Shown here: one piece after another, positions 49,465-62,606 of the stretch
Layout of the letters: each line of letters begins with the position of its first letter
Numbering within the stretch: the stretch's first letter is position 1
DNA from: Flaccisagitta enflata
Taxonomy: Eukaryota > Chaetognatha > Sagittoidea > Aphragmophora
DNA: 64,000 bases
NCBI GenBank assembly: GCA_965153355.1
Contig: OZ231127.1
Coordinates: 22,940,001-23,004,000 of the forward strand
Reading direction: 5' to 3'
Made by a program: the position numbers and the translations under genes
The notes under the pieces: model-generated
The model's database searches: none
Told to the model about the DNA's origin: nothing
The model's input: the letters and a program-made list of their open reading frames with translations, nothing else

Positions 49465-49676
49465 ATAACAAGGCCAGATACACGGCTACCGAAGTCGCGT
49501 GCGGGTGGGCAGGGGCCTTATTTCAGGTCACCAAACCATTTGGGCAGGAGCAGTGAGGTCAAAGAAATAAAATCATAAAAAAAGTAAAGTGTGACAGAGC
49601 AACCGACCGACCGACCGACCAACCGACCGACCAACGGACAAAGCGGGTTGTAGAGTCGCGTGCACGCGACTAAAAA
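49465..49676 (-). mobile_element. Family A, AGTCGCGTG subfamily
   Basis: TAACAAGGCCAGATACACGG, A'' AGTCGCGTGCGGG, GGGCAGGAGCAGTGAGGTC, long GACCGACCAACC tract and hairpin AGTCGCGTGCACGCGACT at 49654-49671. Nearly complete. Confidence 0.9.
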
Positions 49677-49980
49677 TATTCATTCGGGGGGGAACGCATC
49701 ATTTACATAGACCCTCTTGGCTTTGTTTTAAGTTAAAAGTTGTTACTTAGGTAGACTGTAGAATCATGTCATGTCAAAAAAAAAACACAACTTATTGATA
49801 ATTACAATAGACTACTAGTACTATCGAGGATTCACTGATACTCCTCCATTTTGAAAAAATCATACTACTTAATTAGGCATAAGCCTGTGTCTAACAGTAT
49901 GGAAATGAAAATGTTAAAAAATCAGGTAAATCTTTACCGCAACCAGATATTGTCAAGGTTAGGTTCAATTAAGAGAGGTT
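49677..49980. other. No feature seen
   Basis: AT-rich sequence between a family A copy and a GA tract. Confidence 0.4.
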
Positions 49981-50182
<202 letters not shown>

Positions 50183-50537
50183 GTGCACACACAGAGGCAG
50201 ACACGCACCAACAGACAGAAACTGACAAAGACAAATGGAAAGAAACAGAAAAAAGAGAGTAACAGAGAGAGAGAGACAGAGTAAATAATTGAAGGAGTGT
50301 GGCCGCTGGAGTGGGAGTGAATGTAATTAACGACTCGTAAGAAATTGAAAAAAGAAAAAGAAAAGAAAACATTGATTTTTGTTTCCGGATGAGTAAAACT
50401 GAGAAAGGAGCGATTTAGCGACAAGAATTTTCTTAAAAACATTTCGCGAAATCTTTCAAATGATAATAATAGATTGAATCATTTCCTCGATGAGATGGAA
50501 ATTTAGGTGCGAAATGTGACATGACATAAGTCAAAGG

Positions 50538-50773
50538 ATTTATGTCGCGTGCTACGCGACTCTACACCCCGCATTGTCGGTCCCATCGGTCTGTTCTCCT
50601 GTCGGTCCATCCGTCCGTTGGTCCCTCGGTCCCTCGGTCCGACCATCACATTTTACTTTTTTGGGTTTTTGTGGTCTTTGGCCTCAGTGCTCCTGCCCAA
50701 ATGATCAAGTGACCTCAAATACAGCCCCAGCCCACCCGCACGCGACTGGGGTAGCCGTGTATCCGGCCTTGTT
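50538..50773 (+). mobile_element. Family A, AGTCGCGTG subfamily, tandem partner 1
   Basis: TGTCGCGTGCTACGCGACT hairpin at 50543-50561, GGTCCCTCGGTCCCTCGG tract, A'' GCACGCGACT, GCCGTGTATCCGGC and TTGTT. A second copy follows directly. Confidence 0.88.
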
Positions 50774-51002
50774 TTTTTTTAAGTTCCGGATATGCAACTG
50801 TTTCAGAAGCTTTGTCCGTCAGTTGGTCCGTCCGTCGCGTCAGTCTGTGATGATCGAGTAAAAAAGTGTGCAACACCCATTTATGATGATGCAGTTACGG
50901 TTGTCTGTGTGTGTGAGTAAGTATGGGGTGGGTGAGGGTATGAATGAGGGTTGTATGACCCTGCAACGATATTGTGAGTTTGTGATCCCGCGTCCCTTGT
51001 TT
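50774..51002 (+). mobile_element. Family A, AGTTGCGGA long form, eroded, tandem partner 2
   Basis: TTAAGTTCCGGATATGCAAC, TCAGTTGGTCCGTCCGTC, GATGATCGAGTAAAAAAGTG, GGTATGAATGAGGGTTG, TGCAACGATATTGTGA, ATCCCGCGTCCCTTGTT. Confidence 0.72.
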
Positions 51003-51470
51003 AGTTAAAGACAGAAAAATTGGCAGAAGGACATCGATCTCATCGGATGTGTCCACGCCTTTCTACAGGAGTATTTGTCTGTACGTCGGTCCGTCAGGGG
51101 ATTCGTGGGTGGGCAGGTGCAGTAATGCGGGTGGGCATCGTTCATCCTTCATAATTTGACGAGTCTTTGAATGATTTTACATTGTTAAAGGTCCTTTATT
51201 TTGACTGAATTTGGTTGATGTTTTGATATTTTCATATAGATTAACCCATGCCATTTGGACAGTTGCGTCTTAAACAAATTCATGGCTTAGAATACTAAAC
51301 AAGACTGAAAACAAGATTAAGTCGACCAGTTGTTAAACTCGGTGACAGGAGCGTGAATGACAGACCGACACGACCTCTTGTAGAATTCAAAGAACTGCTT
51401 TGGTGATCATAAAATTTGTATGGAGCGCTAAGTTGCAGTGCATAGGAACAGCAAATTTGGGAAATCATTT

Positions 51471-51613
51471 TGCGTGAAATTCTTAATCTCTCTCTGAATG
51501 CAATATTTTGCATTTCTAAGATCATCGCCCCTTTCTTTTATGTCTTTAGAACAGGGCCATGTTCTTAGAAATGCAAATTAATGCATTCAGAGACAGATTA
51601 AGAATTTCACGTA
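51471..51613. repeat. Snap-back inverted repeat
   Basis: TGCGTGAAATTCTTAATCTC pairs with GATTAAGAATTTCACGTA, and GCATTTCTAAGA with TCTTAGAAATGC. ATTTTGCATTTCTAAGA is shared with the snap-back at 23186-23336. Confidence 0.7.
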
Positions 51614-52327
51614 AGACAAGTCAAGGAATGGGGGCTAATTTTCTTTTTTTTCTCTCAATTTTTCCATCTGGTTTTGATCACATAAATGATTCTCAATGCA
51701 AATAGATAAATGATTTATATCAAAAATATGATTTCTTTTCAAAAAATTGTGAATTCATCATTTTATTTTTTTTTTCTAGAATATGATTTGACCGTGAAAA
51801 CTGCCCCTTCGTGTACACCTTGACCTAAAGACGTTTTTATCAGTGACCATTGATGATAACGAACCTTTAAAAACACATTTCGTGAATAACTATCAATAGT
51901 TTGAACTCAAATGTTTTTTCGTTATTCCGTTTTGAATTTGTAAGAATTTAAGAATCATTTTGCTTTAAAAAAAAAACAATTCTTCCACCGATCAATGCGT
52001 CATCATATCCACATCCACCTGTTGTGCCAAATAAAAGGAGACTCATCACCTCAAATCTGATGACAGAATTTTTTTCCGCTGTCCGAAAATCATCATTACA
52101 ATTTATCTTTAAAAATTCAGTTGTACCATCCGTCAATCCATCCGTCCATTTTGATAAATGACCATACAAATTTAAAAAAAAAAAAAAACTAAACAAAAAA
52201 ACTGCATGATAAATTGATGATGATTTTTATATTTAAAGTAGAAACGTCTTGGGCATAGCCCCCTTCTTGGTCACGTTAGGGATTTCAATCCGTGTCTTTT
52301 GTTTTAAAGTGTTTTTACGCGGGTAGT

Positions 52328-52412
52328 GTTTTAGGGTTAGGGGTAGGGTTAGGGTTAGGGATGGGGTGGGTTTTAGGGTTAGGGATAGGGTTGGGTTATA
52401 GATAGATTTAGG
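52328..52412 (+). repeat. Interstitial telomere-like (TTAGGG)n tract
   Basis: TTTAGGGTTAGGGGTAGGG and similar degenerate units for about 85 bp, G-rich on plus, opposite in orientation to the array at 31912. No inverted-repeat ends were seen around this one. Confidence 0.8.
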
Positions 52413-53018
52413 GCAAGGTGTGGACTTGGTTTTGTATGTTTTAACTCGAGTGCCTTTGAATTAAAGATTTGCCCTTGAGGGAAAAAACAAGTGCACCGGA
52501 TTGAATTCCCTAAGATTACCTTCTTCTGTTCAATGAAAAAACTGATGGTAGAACGTACGTCGGAAATCTTGTGCCTCATTGACTGGCAAATCTTGGAAGC
52601 AGGTGCGCTTAAGAGAGGCGCAACTGTACTATTACCGTTTTATAGCAGTGAGAGGTCTGTAGCCAACTGGTATAAAGCAGCTTCAAACAGGCTTTTTCAT
52701 CACAAAAGTGGTTAAACCGACCGACTGACCGACCAGATTACAGCAATGCGGAGTACATCAATACGATGCACACTACCGTTTAGAAATGATTGTTAAGCGA
52801 ACTACGAACCCATAAAAAAAAAAAAAAAAATAAACAGAAACCGTTGAATTGTTTAGTGTATCGCGCAGGAGAAAGTTTGTTGGGCAAATAGAAATAGAAA
52901 TTGAAAAGGTCCACAAATGCCAGTCGAGCACGAAGAAAAGGCAGTTAAAATTGAAAGAAAACAACATTCATGGCATTTTTTTCATTGGCATAAAGAGAAT
53001 CGAATGTAAATTGTTTTA

Positions 53019-53443
53019 CACGCTTTTCTTTTTATAAGAACACTGTTTATAAGAACATCAGCCTCAGATTTGGCCAAAAAATAAGAACATCTTAAGAACA
53101 TGCTGAGCCTCAGATTTGTAGATAAGGATATAAGTTTTCAAAAAAGTAGTAAAATTAGTTGAAAAACCCTGAATGATAGATATTTTGATGATGCTTTTCA
53201 AAATGATAATTCATTATTTATTAAATATAAATCTTTCATTTCTTTTTATTTAATGAAAATGTTTTTTTTTACCATTGCTTAAAAACAAACTTTTTTATTT
53301 ATATACGTAGATATATAATTAAAGAGATTATCTAATTCAAAAATAAGAACATGTTAAGAACGCTTAAGCCTCAAAAAGATGTTGAAAATAAGAACGCTGA
53401 GGCTGACTTTAAAAATCCATGTTCTTATAAAATGAAAAGCGTG
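53019..53443. mobile_element. TA-flanked inverted-repeat element, 425 bp
   Basis: CACGCTTTTCTTTTTATAAG and CTTATAAAATGAAAAGCGTG are terminal inverted repeats with TA on each side. AAGAACAT and GCCTCAGATTTG units recur inside. Non-coding. Confidence 0.82.
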
Positions 53444-53514
53444 TATAGATCATTTTTGTCGTTCTCACTTTTGAAGAAGTCGGGAGACCACATGAGCCGG
53501 TTTTGTTTTACTTG

Positions 53515-53516
<2 letters not shown>

Positions 53517-53593
<77 letters not shown>
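53517..53593 (+). repeat. (GA)n microsatellite
   Basis: About 77 bp of pure GA. Confidence 0.95.
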
Positions 53594-53598
<5 letters not shown>

Positions 53599-54113
53599 CA
53601 TGCTATGCAATGGCATCAGATTGCAACGCGTTAAGCTCTTTGCCTTCTCTGCTTGTTCAAACACGAGAATTTTCCATTCACTGCTGTTCTTCTGTTTTGA
53701 AAATATTTTCATCAATAGTTCCCTACTATGTCCATAGAGGACAATTTGATAGGTCTATTACTGTGTTCTTTTGTTTGCGGGAAACATGGCTTGCATTTTG
53801 TTATTTAATTCTTAGTAAAGACGAATGATATCATGATTTAAATCTATTTTTCAAATGATGAAATGAATCAGAAATGTAGTGCGTGGTTTTAATTCAATAA
53901 TTCGCTTGGTTGATTGAATGATTTGTTTGTTTTGATTCTTTGTTTGTTTGTTTGTTTGTTTCATTTGTCTTTGTTCCTTTGATTTGTAGTCTTGTTCTTA
54001 TGTTTTTTGTTTGTTTTTTTTTTCTTTTTTTTTTCTTTTTTGAATTATTCTATCGCATTTCATGTTGACGAAATAAAAGAACATATTTATTCCTTCCTTT
54101 TTTTCCTTCCTTC

Positions 54114-54200
54114 CCGCCCCTTCTGTCCTTCCTTCCTTCCTTCCTTCCTTCCTTCCTTCCTTCCTTCCTTCCTTCCTTCCTCCCTTCCTCCCTTCCTTGC
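54114..54200 (+). repeat. (CCTT)n microsatellite
   Basis: About 20 TTCC units. Confidence 0.95.
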
Positions 54201-54939
54201 TTTCTTTTTAGGCGATTGTCATGGAAAGCCAACCCTGGACGGGTGGAATTCATCAATTTTTCATGTTTGAAAATTGAACAAAACCATTCATCATCATGTA
54301 GCTTACCTGTTATAACGTATGAATCCATACTTGGATTTTCTTATAAAAGCTCATTTTTCATGCAAATTAGGCTTAAAACGGTATTATTGGCAGTTTTATT
54401 ACTAAAGAATTTAGCTAAATACAATAAAGAAATCAATATAACAGTAAAATTCTTATTGATAATGTTCAAGCAATCATGTGTGATCATATGTTGCTAAGAA
54501 ATCTTTGAATTTTTTTAGTTTTTTAAAAAATCTCTATAAGTACCATTTCTGGCTGGGTGGGCTGTTGGAGAATAATTTTTTTAACTAAGCTCTTATTCAA
54601 ACCAGTGATGAGGAACCTTTTAAGGAAGCTTCATTAAAAATTTCAACCAGATCGGACAATTATTATGGAAGTTATGCCACTTTTTCGTTTTTTCATCTGG
54701 TAGGCTGGTTGGTCTGGTTGGACTGCATAACATTCTTTAGGTCGCATCAGAATCTAGGCAAAGGACCCTCTTGATCTAGGTATCAACCATGCAAAGTTTC
54801 AATGGGCTAGCTCAAATCGTTCTTGAGATATGCCAACTTTGATTTTAAGAAATTTTACCAAATTAAGATACAAAAGCATCGCTTATTGGTGTGAGAAGCG
54901 CTGTGTGGAAACAAAGAATTAACTACGAAGATTCATCGC

Positions 54940-55185
54940 GAAGCGTGATTATTCTGCAACAATCAACCAACCACTCACTTTGAAAATTTCATTATGACTG
55001 AATGCCAAGGAGTTAAGATCTGAAATTTTCAGTGTAGATGCAAAATTTCATGCTCATTCTCATCGTGTCAACCAAATTTCCATCATCAGCTTCACAATGG
55101 TGTGACAGTGACAGACTGACAGCGTGACATGAGTGTGACAGAAGAGCTGGGGGGGTGTGCGGAATAATCACGCTTGAAGAAAAGT
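54940..55185. repeat. Possible inverted-repeat element
   Basis: CGAAGCGTGATTATTCTGC near 54941 and GGAATAATCACGCTTGAAG near 55160 are inverted copies about 200 bp apart. Ends and duplication are not defined. Confidence 0.4.
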
Positions 55186-55940
55186 GTGATTACGCCGGAT
55201 TGGGGTGACACAGTGGCATGAAATTTGGAGCATATGTCCTTCAAGTAGTGCTCTATTAGATGGAAACCTGAAAACTGCTTAACTTTGAGAATTGATAGTG
55301 TTTTAAAAAAAGATAATCGACATACTCAGATTTTGCTGTGAAACGGCAAAAAAATCAGGAGGATTAAAATTGGATGATATTACAATATTTGAACAACTTA
55401 GCATTTGCGCAGTGGGATTAAATTTTTTGTACATTACATGGGATTGCTGATACCTGATTAAAAGCTGAGAAATGATCAGATTATCTATTTTTTGATAGGT
55501 TTTGCTTGTTATTTGCTTGTCCGGACAAAATCCGGACATGCCAATGTGGCCATTTTGACCTTATTTTTAGGTCCCCTAGGGGTAGGGGTGGTCACAAAAA
55601 ATGGTTTGGCAAGGTAATTCAGGTAGTTAGGTAGGTCATCAAACTATAAAAACTTGTCACAATGCAATAGACATTGCGGTAACAGTGTTAACGTGGTGGT
55701 AAGTCGGGTTCTCGCTTCGAAAAGAGATTGTGACATTTACCTTTAACAATTACATGCTTCATCCCTTTCTCTTGCTCTCTCTCTTTTGTTTTTTTCCTGG
55801 TTTTTTCCTTCGTTGTAGAAACCAGAGAAAGTCTAAAACAAGTGGGTCCCAAATTGAATAACTTTAACAGAGGATTGAATAAAGCCAGAAAAAAACACAT
55901 CTCTCTTTCTTTGTTTAGTCTCTCTGCAAGTTAAACTCAC

Positions 55941-56009
55941 CTCGTCACACGCGCTACATCGAGGCCTATGAAGTTCGGCGAAGTGACGCTCACAGTAGAG
56001 TTTGCCATC
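55941..56009 (-). CDS. PET-LIM gene exon completing LIM1
   Basis: This 69-base exon is too short to stand out as an open frame. It sits between CTATAG and GTGAGT and encodes 23 residues with CERHFAE and PRCSACDE, the exact second half of a LIM1 domain begun 4.6 kb upstream. Both joins are phase 0. The match to the expected LIM spacing makes chance unlikely. Confidence 0.85.
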
Positions 56010-56328
56010 CTATAGGAAAAAAAGTGACGCGGGGTCACAATATCGTTGCGGACGGGTGGGCAGGGGCATCCAACCCCCATCCACACCCAATGCCCCACCC
56101 AACCCCTCCCAACACAGACACATACACAAAAAAGCTTCTAAAATGCTAGTTTTCCCACTTTTCGACCCGTGCTCACCAACGGACCAACGGACCAACGGAC
56201 CAACGGACGGAGGGACGGACAAAGCCTCTTATTGAGTTGCGTGTCTGCAATTTAAAACCCAATATTATCTCCATCTTTGTAAGCTTCAATAGTGCTGCAA
56301 AACACAACAACAACAACCCTGACATCGA

Positions 56329-56375
<47 letters not shown>

Positions 56376-56392
56376 ATATCATCATCTTCATC

Positions 56393-56465
<73 letters not shown>

Positions 56466-56491
56466 ACAATCAATGAAAACCTCATATAAAG

Positions 56492-56532
<41 letters not shown>

Positions 56533-57186
56533 ACAACAATCAATGAAAACCTCATTTAAAGCAAAACCGGCAAAAAAAAAAAAAAAAAATTGACAACAAC
56601 ATAAAAAGCTACAACAATCAGCATGCATCATAAAAAACAACAGCTCATCATCATCATCATGGTGATCTTGAAGAAGAAGAAGAAGAAGAAGAAGAAGAAG
56701 AAGAAGAAGAAGAAGAAGAAGAAGAAGAAGAAGAAGAAAAAGAAAAAGAAAAAGAACAAGTCATCAAAGGATCGCACATGGTCAGCGGTACCCGATGCCC
56801 AAGCCCGGGCGATTTTGCATTTTCTTTAACAATACAATACACTATACAATTTTTCAAAGTATTGGGCCAATACAATACAATACCAATACAATACAATATC
56901 TTAAAGAATTGTACCCAATACGTAACAATATTTTAATTCACTTAATAAAAAATCTTTGTTGAATCTTAAATAAATAGTTGAAGCGTTAACTCATTTTTCA
57001 TATGCTTTATCAAAAAAGAATTTTTGAATATTTCTTTAACTTTTATATATCTATCAATATTTTTTTTCATACATCCTTTTTCTTTGCTTCTTTAGGTAAG
57101 TCTCTTTGTCTGTGTTTGTCCCTGTGTGTGTGTGTGTCTCTGTCTCTCTCTTTCTCTCTCTTTCTTTCTGTCTTTCTTTCTTTCTT

Positions 57187-57236
<50 letters not shown>

Positions 57237-58456
57237 TTTTTCTTTCTCTCTCTCTCCCCTTGAGTGTACTGACCCAGGATTAGATCTGAGGGAAAATCGA
57301 TCTTTCCTCCTCCTCAACCTCTTCATTTTCCAGACCTCATCCCTTCTTCATCACTTCTTCTGCACTTCTTAAAAAATCGATCTCTCCTCATCCTCCTCAT
57401 CCACCTTACCTTATCCTCTTCTTCTTCCCTACTTTTATTTTTCACCTGTCTGTTTGATCTTCCTAAGAATTTTACTATTTTCTCGAAAAAATTATTGTAT
57501 TGTATTGTATTGGGAAAATAACAATAACCATAGTAAGTATTGGGTAAACCCAATACTTACAAGTATTGTAAATACAATACAATACCCAATACGAATCGCC
57601 CGGCCTTGCCGATGCCCTGCTTGGAGTGGTTAGCTGAAGAAGTGGAGTGAGAGCAGGGCAGCGGCCCCAAAGGGCCGATGTCCTGTAGGACACAGGGGTG
57701 AATTTCCATACGTCCTGAGAGGGCACATTTGAGGCCTTAGTGGCAATTTTCCATGATATTTAATGGGAATTTTGCATTTTTTTCAATTTTTTGTCAATAT
57801 GCTATGTTATTCAATGGGAATTTTACATTTTCCTTAGTTTTCATCAATTTTCCATGTTATTCAATGGGAAATATGCATTTTTTTATTTTTTTGTAAATTT
57901 TCCATGTTACTCAATGGGAAGTTTGTATTTTGACAATTTCCCATGTTATCCGATGGGAATTTGAGGCTTGAGAAGCTTCGGGGGGGGGACGTACGTACGG
58001 ATGGACGGACGTACAGACGGACGTATGGAAATTCACCCCTGTGTCCTACAGGACATCGGCCCTTTGGGGCCGCTGCCCAAAAAGAACAAGCCCAACAGGC
58101 CAACAGTCGCGTGCTAAGTTACACAAAACTACACAACATCATACTACATACTTAACATACTACATACTTACTACATACTTACATACTTACATACTTACAT
58201 ACTTACATACTACATACTTACATACTTACATACTTACATAATTACAAACTTACCTAATTACATACTTACATATTTACATACTTACATACATACATACTTA
58301 CATATTTACTTACATACTTACATACATACTACATACTTACATACTTACATACATACTTACTTACATACATACTTACTTACATACTTACTTACATACTTAC
58401 TTACTTACATACTTACATACTTACATACTTACTTACTTACTTACATACATACATAC

Positions 58457-58487
<31 letters not shown>

Positions 58488-60462
58488 CATACATACATAC
58501 ATACTTACATACATACATACATACTTACATACATACTTACTTACATACTTACTTACATACTTACATACTTACATACCTACATACTTACATACATACTTAC
58601 ATACTTACCTACATACTCACATACTTACATACTTACGTACAGTGGAACCCCGCAATAACAGCTTCGCTTTTAAAGGTTCCCCATCAATAAAGGTCCAAAT
58701 TTTGAGGTCCCAAATAGTAGTTTTTAATGTGATTTCACCTCTCTTTAAAGGTTATCCTGAGATAAAGGTGAAAAATCTTCAGTCCCAATGGGACCGATAA
58801 GGGGGGGTCCTACTGTACTTTTATACTTACATACTTACTTACGTACATACTTACATACTTACATACTTACATACATACTTACATACTTACATACCTACAT
58901 ACTTACATACTTACATACTTACATACTTACATACTTACATACTTACTTACATACTTACCTACATACTCACATACTTACATACTTACATACTACATGCTTA
59001 CTTACCTAAATACTTACATACTTACTTACTTACATACTTACTTACTTGCTTACTTACTTACATACTTACATACTTACTTACTTACATACATACATACGTA
59101 CATACATACATACATACATACATACATACATACATACTTACTTACTTACTTACATACTTACATACATACATACTTACATACTTACATACTTACATACTTA
59201 CTTACATATTTACATACATACATACATACTTACTTCCATACATACTTACATACTTACATACTTACATACCTACATACTTACTTACATACTTACTTACATA
59301 CTTACATTCTTACCTACATACTTACGTACTTACATACTTACATACATACTTACATACATACTTACATACTTACATACTTACCTACATACTCACATACTTA
59401 CATACTTACGTACTTACATACTTACATACTTACATACTTACATACTTACATACATACTTACATACTTACATACTTACATACTTACCTACATACTCACATA
59501 CTTTCATACTTACATACTTACATGCTTACTTACTTACATACTTACATACTTACTTACTTATATACTTACATATTTACATACTTATATACATACTTACATA
59601 CTTACTTACATACTTACTTACATACCCTTCCATACCCTAAGTTAGAACACAATTACTTAACTTCATACTACACAGCTTCATACCACATAACTTCACACTA
59701 TATAACTACATACTACATCTTCATACTAAATAACTTCATACTACAACTTCATATTATATAACGTCTGTCCCAAAAAATGTTACATTCTGAACCAATAACG
59801 AGTGTCCAATAAAAAGTTGACAAAATACCCAAAATACCCAAAAATACCCAATGATACCCAAAAATACCCAAAAACACCTAAAGATACCCATAGATACTCA
59901 AAAATACTCAAAAATACCCAAAAGTACCCAAAAGTATGTGAAAGTACCCTAAAATTCCTTAAGTACCAAAGATAACTTAAAAATGACCAAAAATACCAAA
60001 AAATACCCAAAAGTAACCAAAAACACCCAAAAATACCTAAAAGTACCCAAAAACACCCAAAAAAAAACAAAAAGTACCCAAAAATACTCAAAAATACCTA
60101 AAAAACCCAAAAGTATCTGAAAGTACCCTAGAAAACCTTAAGTACGTAAAATTACTTAAGTACCCTAAAATACCCTGAAGTACCCTAAAGTACCCTGAAA
60201 TACCCTAGAGTACCTTAAAAAACTTTAAAAAACCTTAAAAAGTCATAATTTCAAAAACGTGACGGACGGACGGACGGACCGACGGACCGACCGACCTACC
60301 GACCGACCGACACGGCAAGGTGTAGAGTCGCGTGCACGCGACTAAAAAGAAAAAGAAAAAGAAAAAGAAAAAGAAAAAGAAGAAAAAGAAAAAGAAAAAG
60401 AAAAAGAAAAAGAAAAAGAAAAAGAAAAAGAAAAAGAAAAAGAAGAAGAAGAAGAAAAAAAT

Positions 60463-60505
<43 letters not shown>

Positions 60506-60507
60506 GC

Positions 60508-60572
<65 letters not shown>

Positions 60573-61240
60573 ACCTGATAACAGTAGTGGAGATCGATGA
60601 GTATTTCTGCGCAGACGTTGCATGTGTAACACGCTGGATGCCAAACGGGGTCGACGCCAGCTTTGGGCGCGTGAACAGCCAACTCGCCGGAAGACATCGA
60701 ACCGCGACATCGCTCGCAATTCTGACAAGGATGGGAAGTTAAGATGAAATTCATTTTGAACGTACTCCAACCGACTGCCATATACTTTTTATCATCTATA
60801 GGCTAATTTCTTTTTCTTATGTTTTTTTTTCTTTTCCCGCCCCTGCCCTTTGTCGCGTTAGTGAGCTTTTTTTTCGCACTTGTCACTATTCTGCCCCTTT
60901 CCGTCATCACAGCCTGATCCTGCCCCATCTTCCAGTTGTCACAACACTGCCCATGGCATATTGCTTACATTTTTCCCTGCCAGTCCCTGTCCGTCATCAA
61001 AGCCTGACCCATTTTCCAGTTGTCATAAGACTGCCATTATCGTTTTGTTAGCAATATTTTCCTCCCAGCCCCTGCCCGTCATCACGTTCTGCCCCTGCCC
61101 CAAAACTGTTCTTACCGTTTTGTCGGCGTTTCTGGCGACAAATCCGCAGTCAAGAGCGAGTTGGTCGCGCAAATCCTGGAATTCACTGAACGTTTCCTTC
61201 TCGATAGAAGTCGTTAATGTCTTGCAAAAATCCTGTGGAA

Positions 61241-61318
<78 letters not shown>

Positions 61319-62573
61319 GCGTGTGCGTGTGCGTGTGCGTAGTATGCGCGAGTGAGTAAAGATGTGAGATTTTGTTCGAATGAAAAGGTTAAAAAACATG
61401 GCCAACCAATGGCCGATAATGTGCGCAATATGTGTGCCTCGCTGGTTAAGAACATATGATTTATTTTGATATGGATGTTTTTTTGGAAAGAACATTTATG
61501 AATATATTGATAATCGGATAAATGATTGGATGAATGAATGAATGAATGAATGAATGAATGAATGAATGAATGAAGGAATGAGGGAATGAGTGAATGAATG
61601 AATGAATGAATGAATGAATGAATGAATGAATGAATGAATGAATGAATGAATGAATGAATGAATGTAGATTGATGCTGGTCATTCGATGAACTAACGTCGG
61701 ATTTTGTGATTTTCACAAATGCGTTACCGACCGACTGACACATTGTTCGATTAACATAATCATTAAAAGTATCTACTTACTCGATAGAGATCTTGTCTGG
61801 GCATTTGGATAAGCAATTGCTTCTCACGATAGCGCTCGCCAGTGGAACCAATTTTGGGGACTTTATTGCGGGGAAGATTGTCAAAATACTCCTCAATCTG
61901 TTGTAATAGAAACAATACATAACTTTAAGTCAATTTGTGCTCTGCGTGACCTCACATACGAACCCCACCCACCCGCACGCGATTGGGGTAGCCGTTTATC
62001 CGGCCTTACTCCCTTCCTTTTTTGTTTTTTATTTTTTTCTAAATTTTTTTCTTTCCTAGTTTTCTTTTTCTTTCTCCTTTTCACCTTGCCTTTTGTTTTC
62101 CTTTTTGGGCAGCGGCCCCGAAGGGGTCGATGACCTATGCTTTCACACAGGGGAATTTTCTCCTTCTCCCTCTAGGCTGGGTTTTAGGCCTGCAGGATGG
62201 GATTTGGGCCTTAAGATGGGATTTGGGCCTTAAGATGGGATTTAGGCCTCAAGACTGGGATTTGGGCCTCAATGCTGGGATTTGGGCCTCAAGGCTGGGA
62301 TATGGGCCTCAAGGCTGAGATATGAGCCTGGACGTGGGGGGAGGTGGGGGCGGAGGAGGAGGAGAAAATTCCCTTTTGTGAAAGCATAGGTCATCGACCC
62401 CTTCGGGGCCGCTGCCCTGCTCCCGCCCTCAACTACATTGATGACCTACCTACACAGGGCACGGGTACCGCTGACCACCTAACGCTTTTACGATCATCAT
62501 ACCTCGTCTTTGCCAATGCCGGGTGGCACCCAAGCGTATTCTGATGTCGTTGAGTCTTTCTTCTTGACGTCTT

Positions 62574-62606
<33 letters not shown>

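Larger units (their letters stand above)
58085..60348 (-). mobile_element. Giant family A copy (2.26 kb) with simple-repeat interior
   Basis: Starts AACAAGCCCAACAGGCC (terminal GCC/GGC hairpin) with A'' AGTCGCGTGC at 58104-58113, and ends CGGACCGACCGACCTACC plus hairpin AGTCGCGTGCACGCGACT at 60326-60343. Between them lie a (CATACTTA)n array and a (TACCCAAAA)n array. A and A'' match. Confidence 0.75.
56010..60574 (-). other. 4.56-kb repeat-filled intron of the PET-LIM gene
   Basis: This intron, between the two halves of LIM1, is almost wholly repeats: (TTG)n abutting the donor, (CTTTTT)n, a 2.26-kb family A element with a (CATACTTA)n interior and an inserted pogo-like MITE, a family C element with an inserted hAT-type element, (CAT)n and (GAA)n tracts, and another family A copy about 12 bp from the acceptor. 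Confidence 0.75.

Noticed and set aside
52491-52715. 74-aa plus-strand frame
   Set aside because: No recognisable domain; flanked by telomere-like repeat and GACCGACTGACCGACC debris.
55516-55560. LIM2 exon of the PET-LIM gene
   Set aside because: A chance PHWH-like reading on minus has no flanking cysteines or splice sites.
58788-59761. Long Thr/Tyr/Leu open frame (255 aa)
   Set aside because: Translation of the CATACTTA array; all frames are open because the repeat lacks stops.
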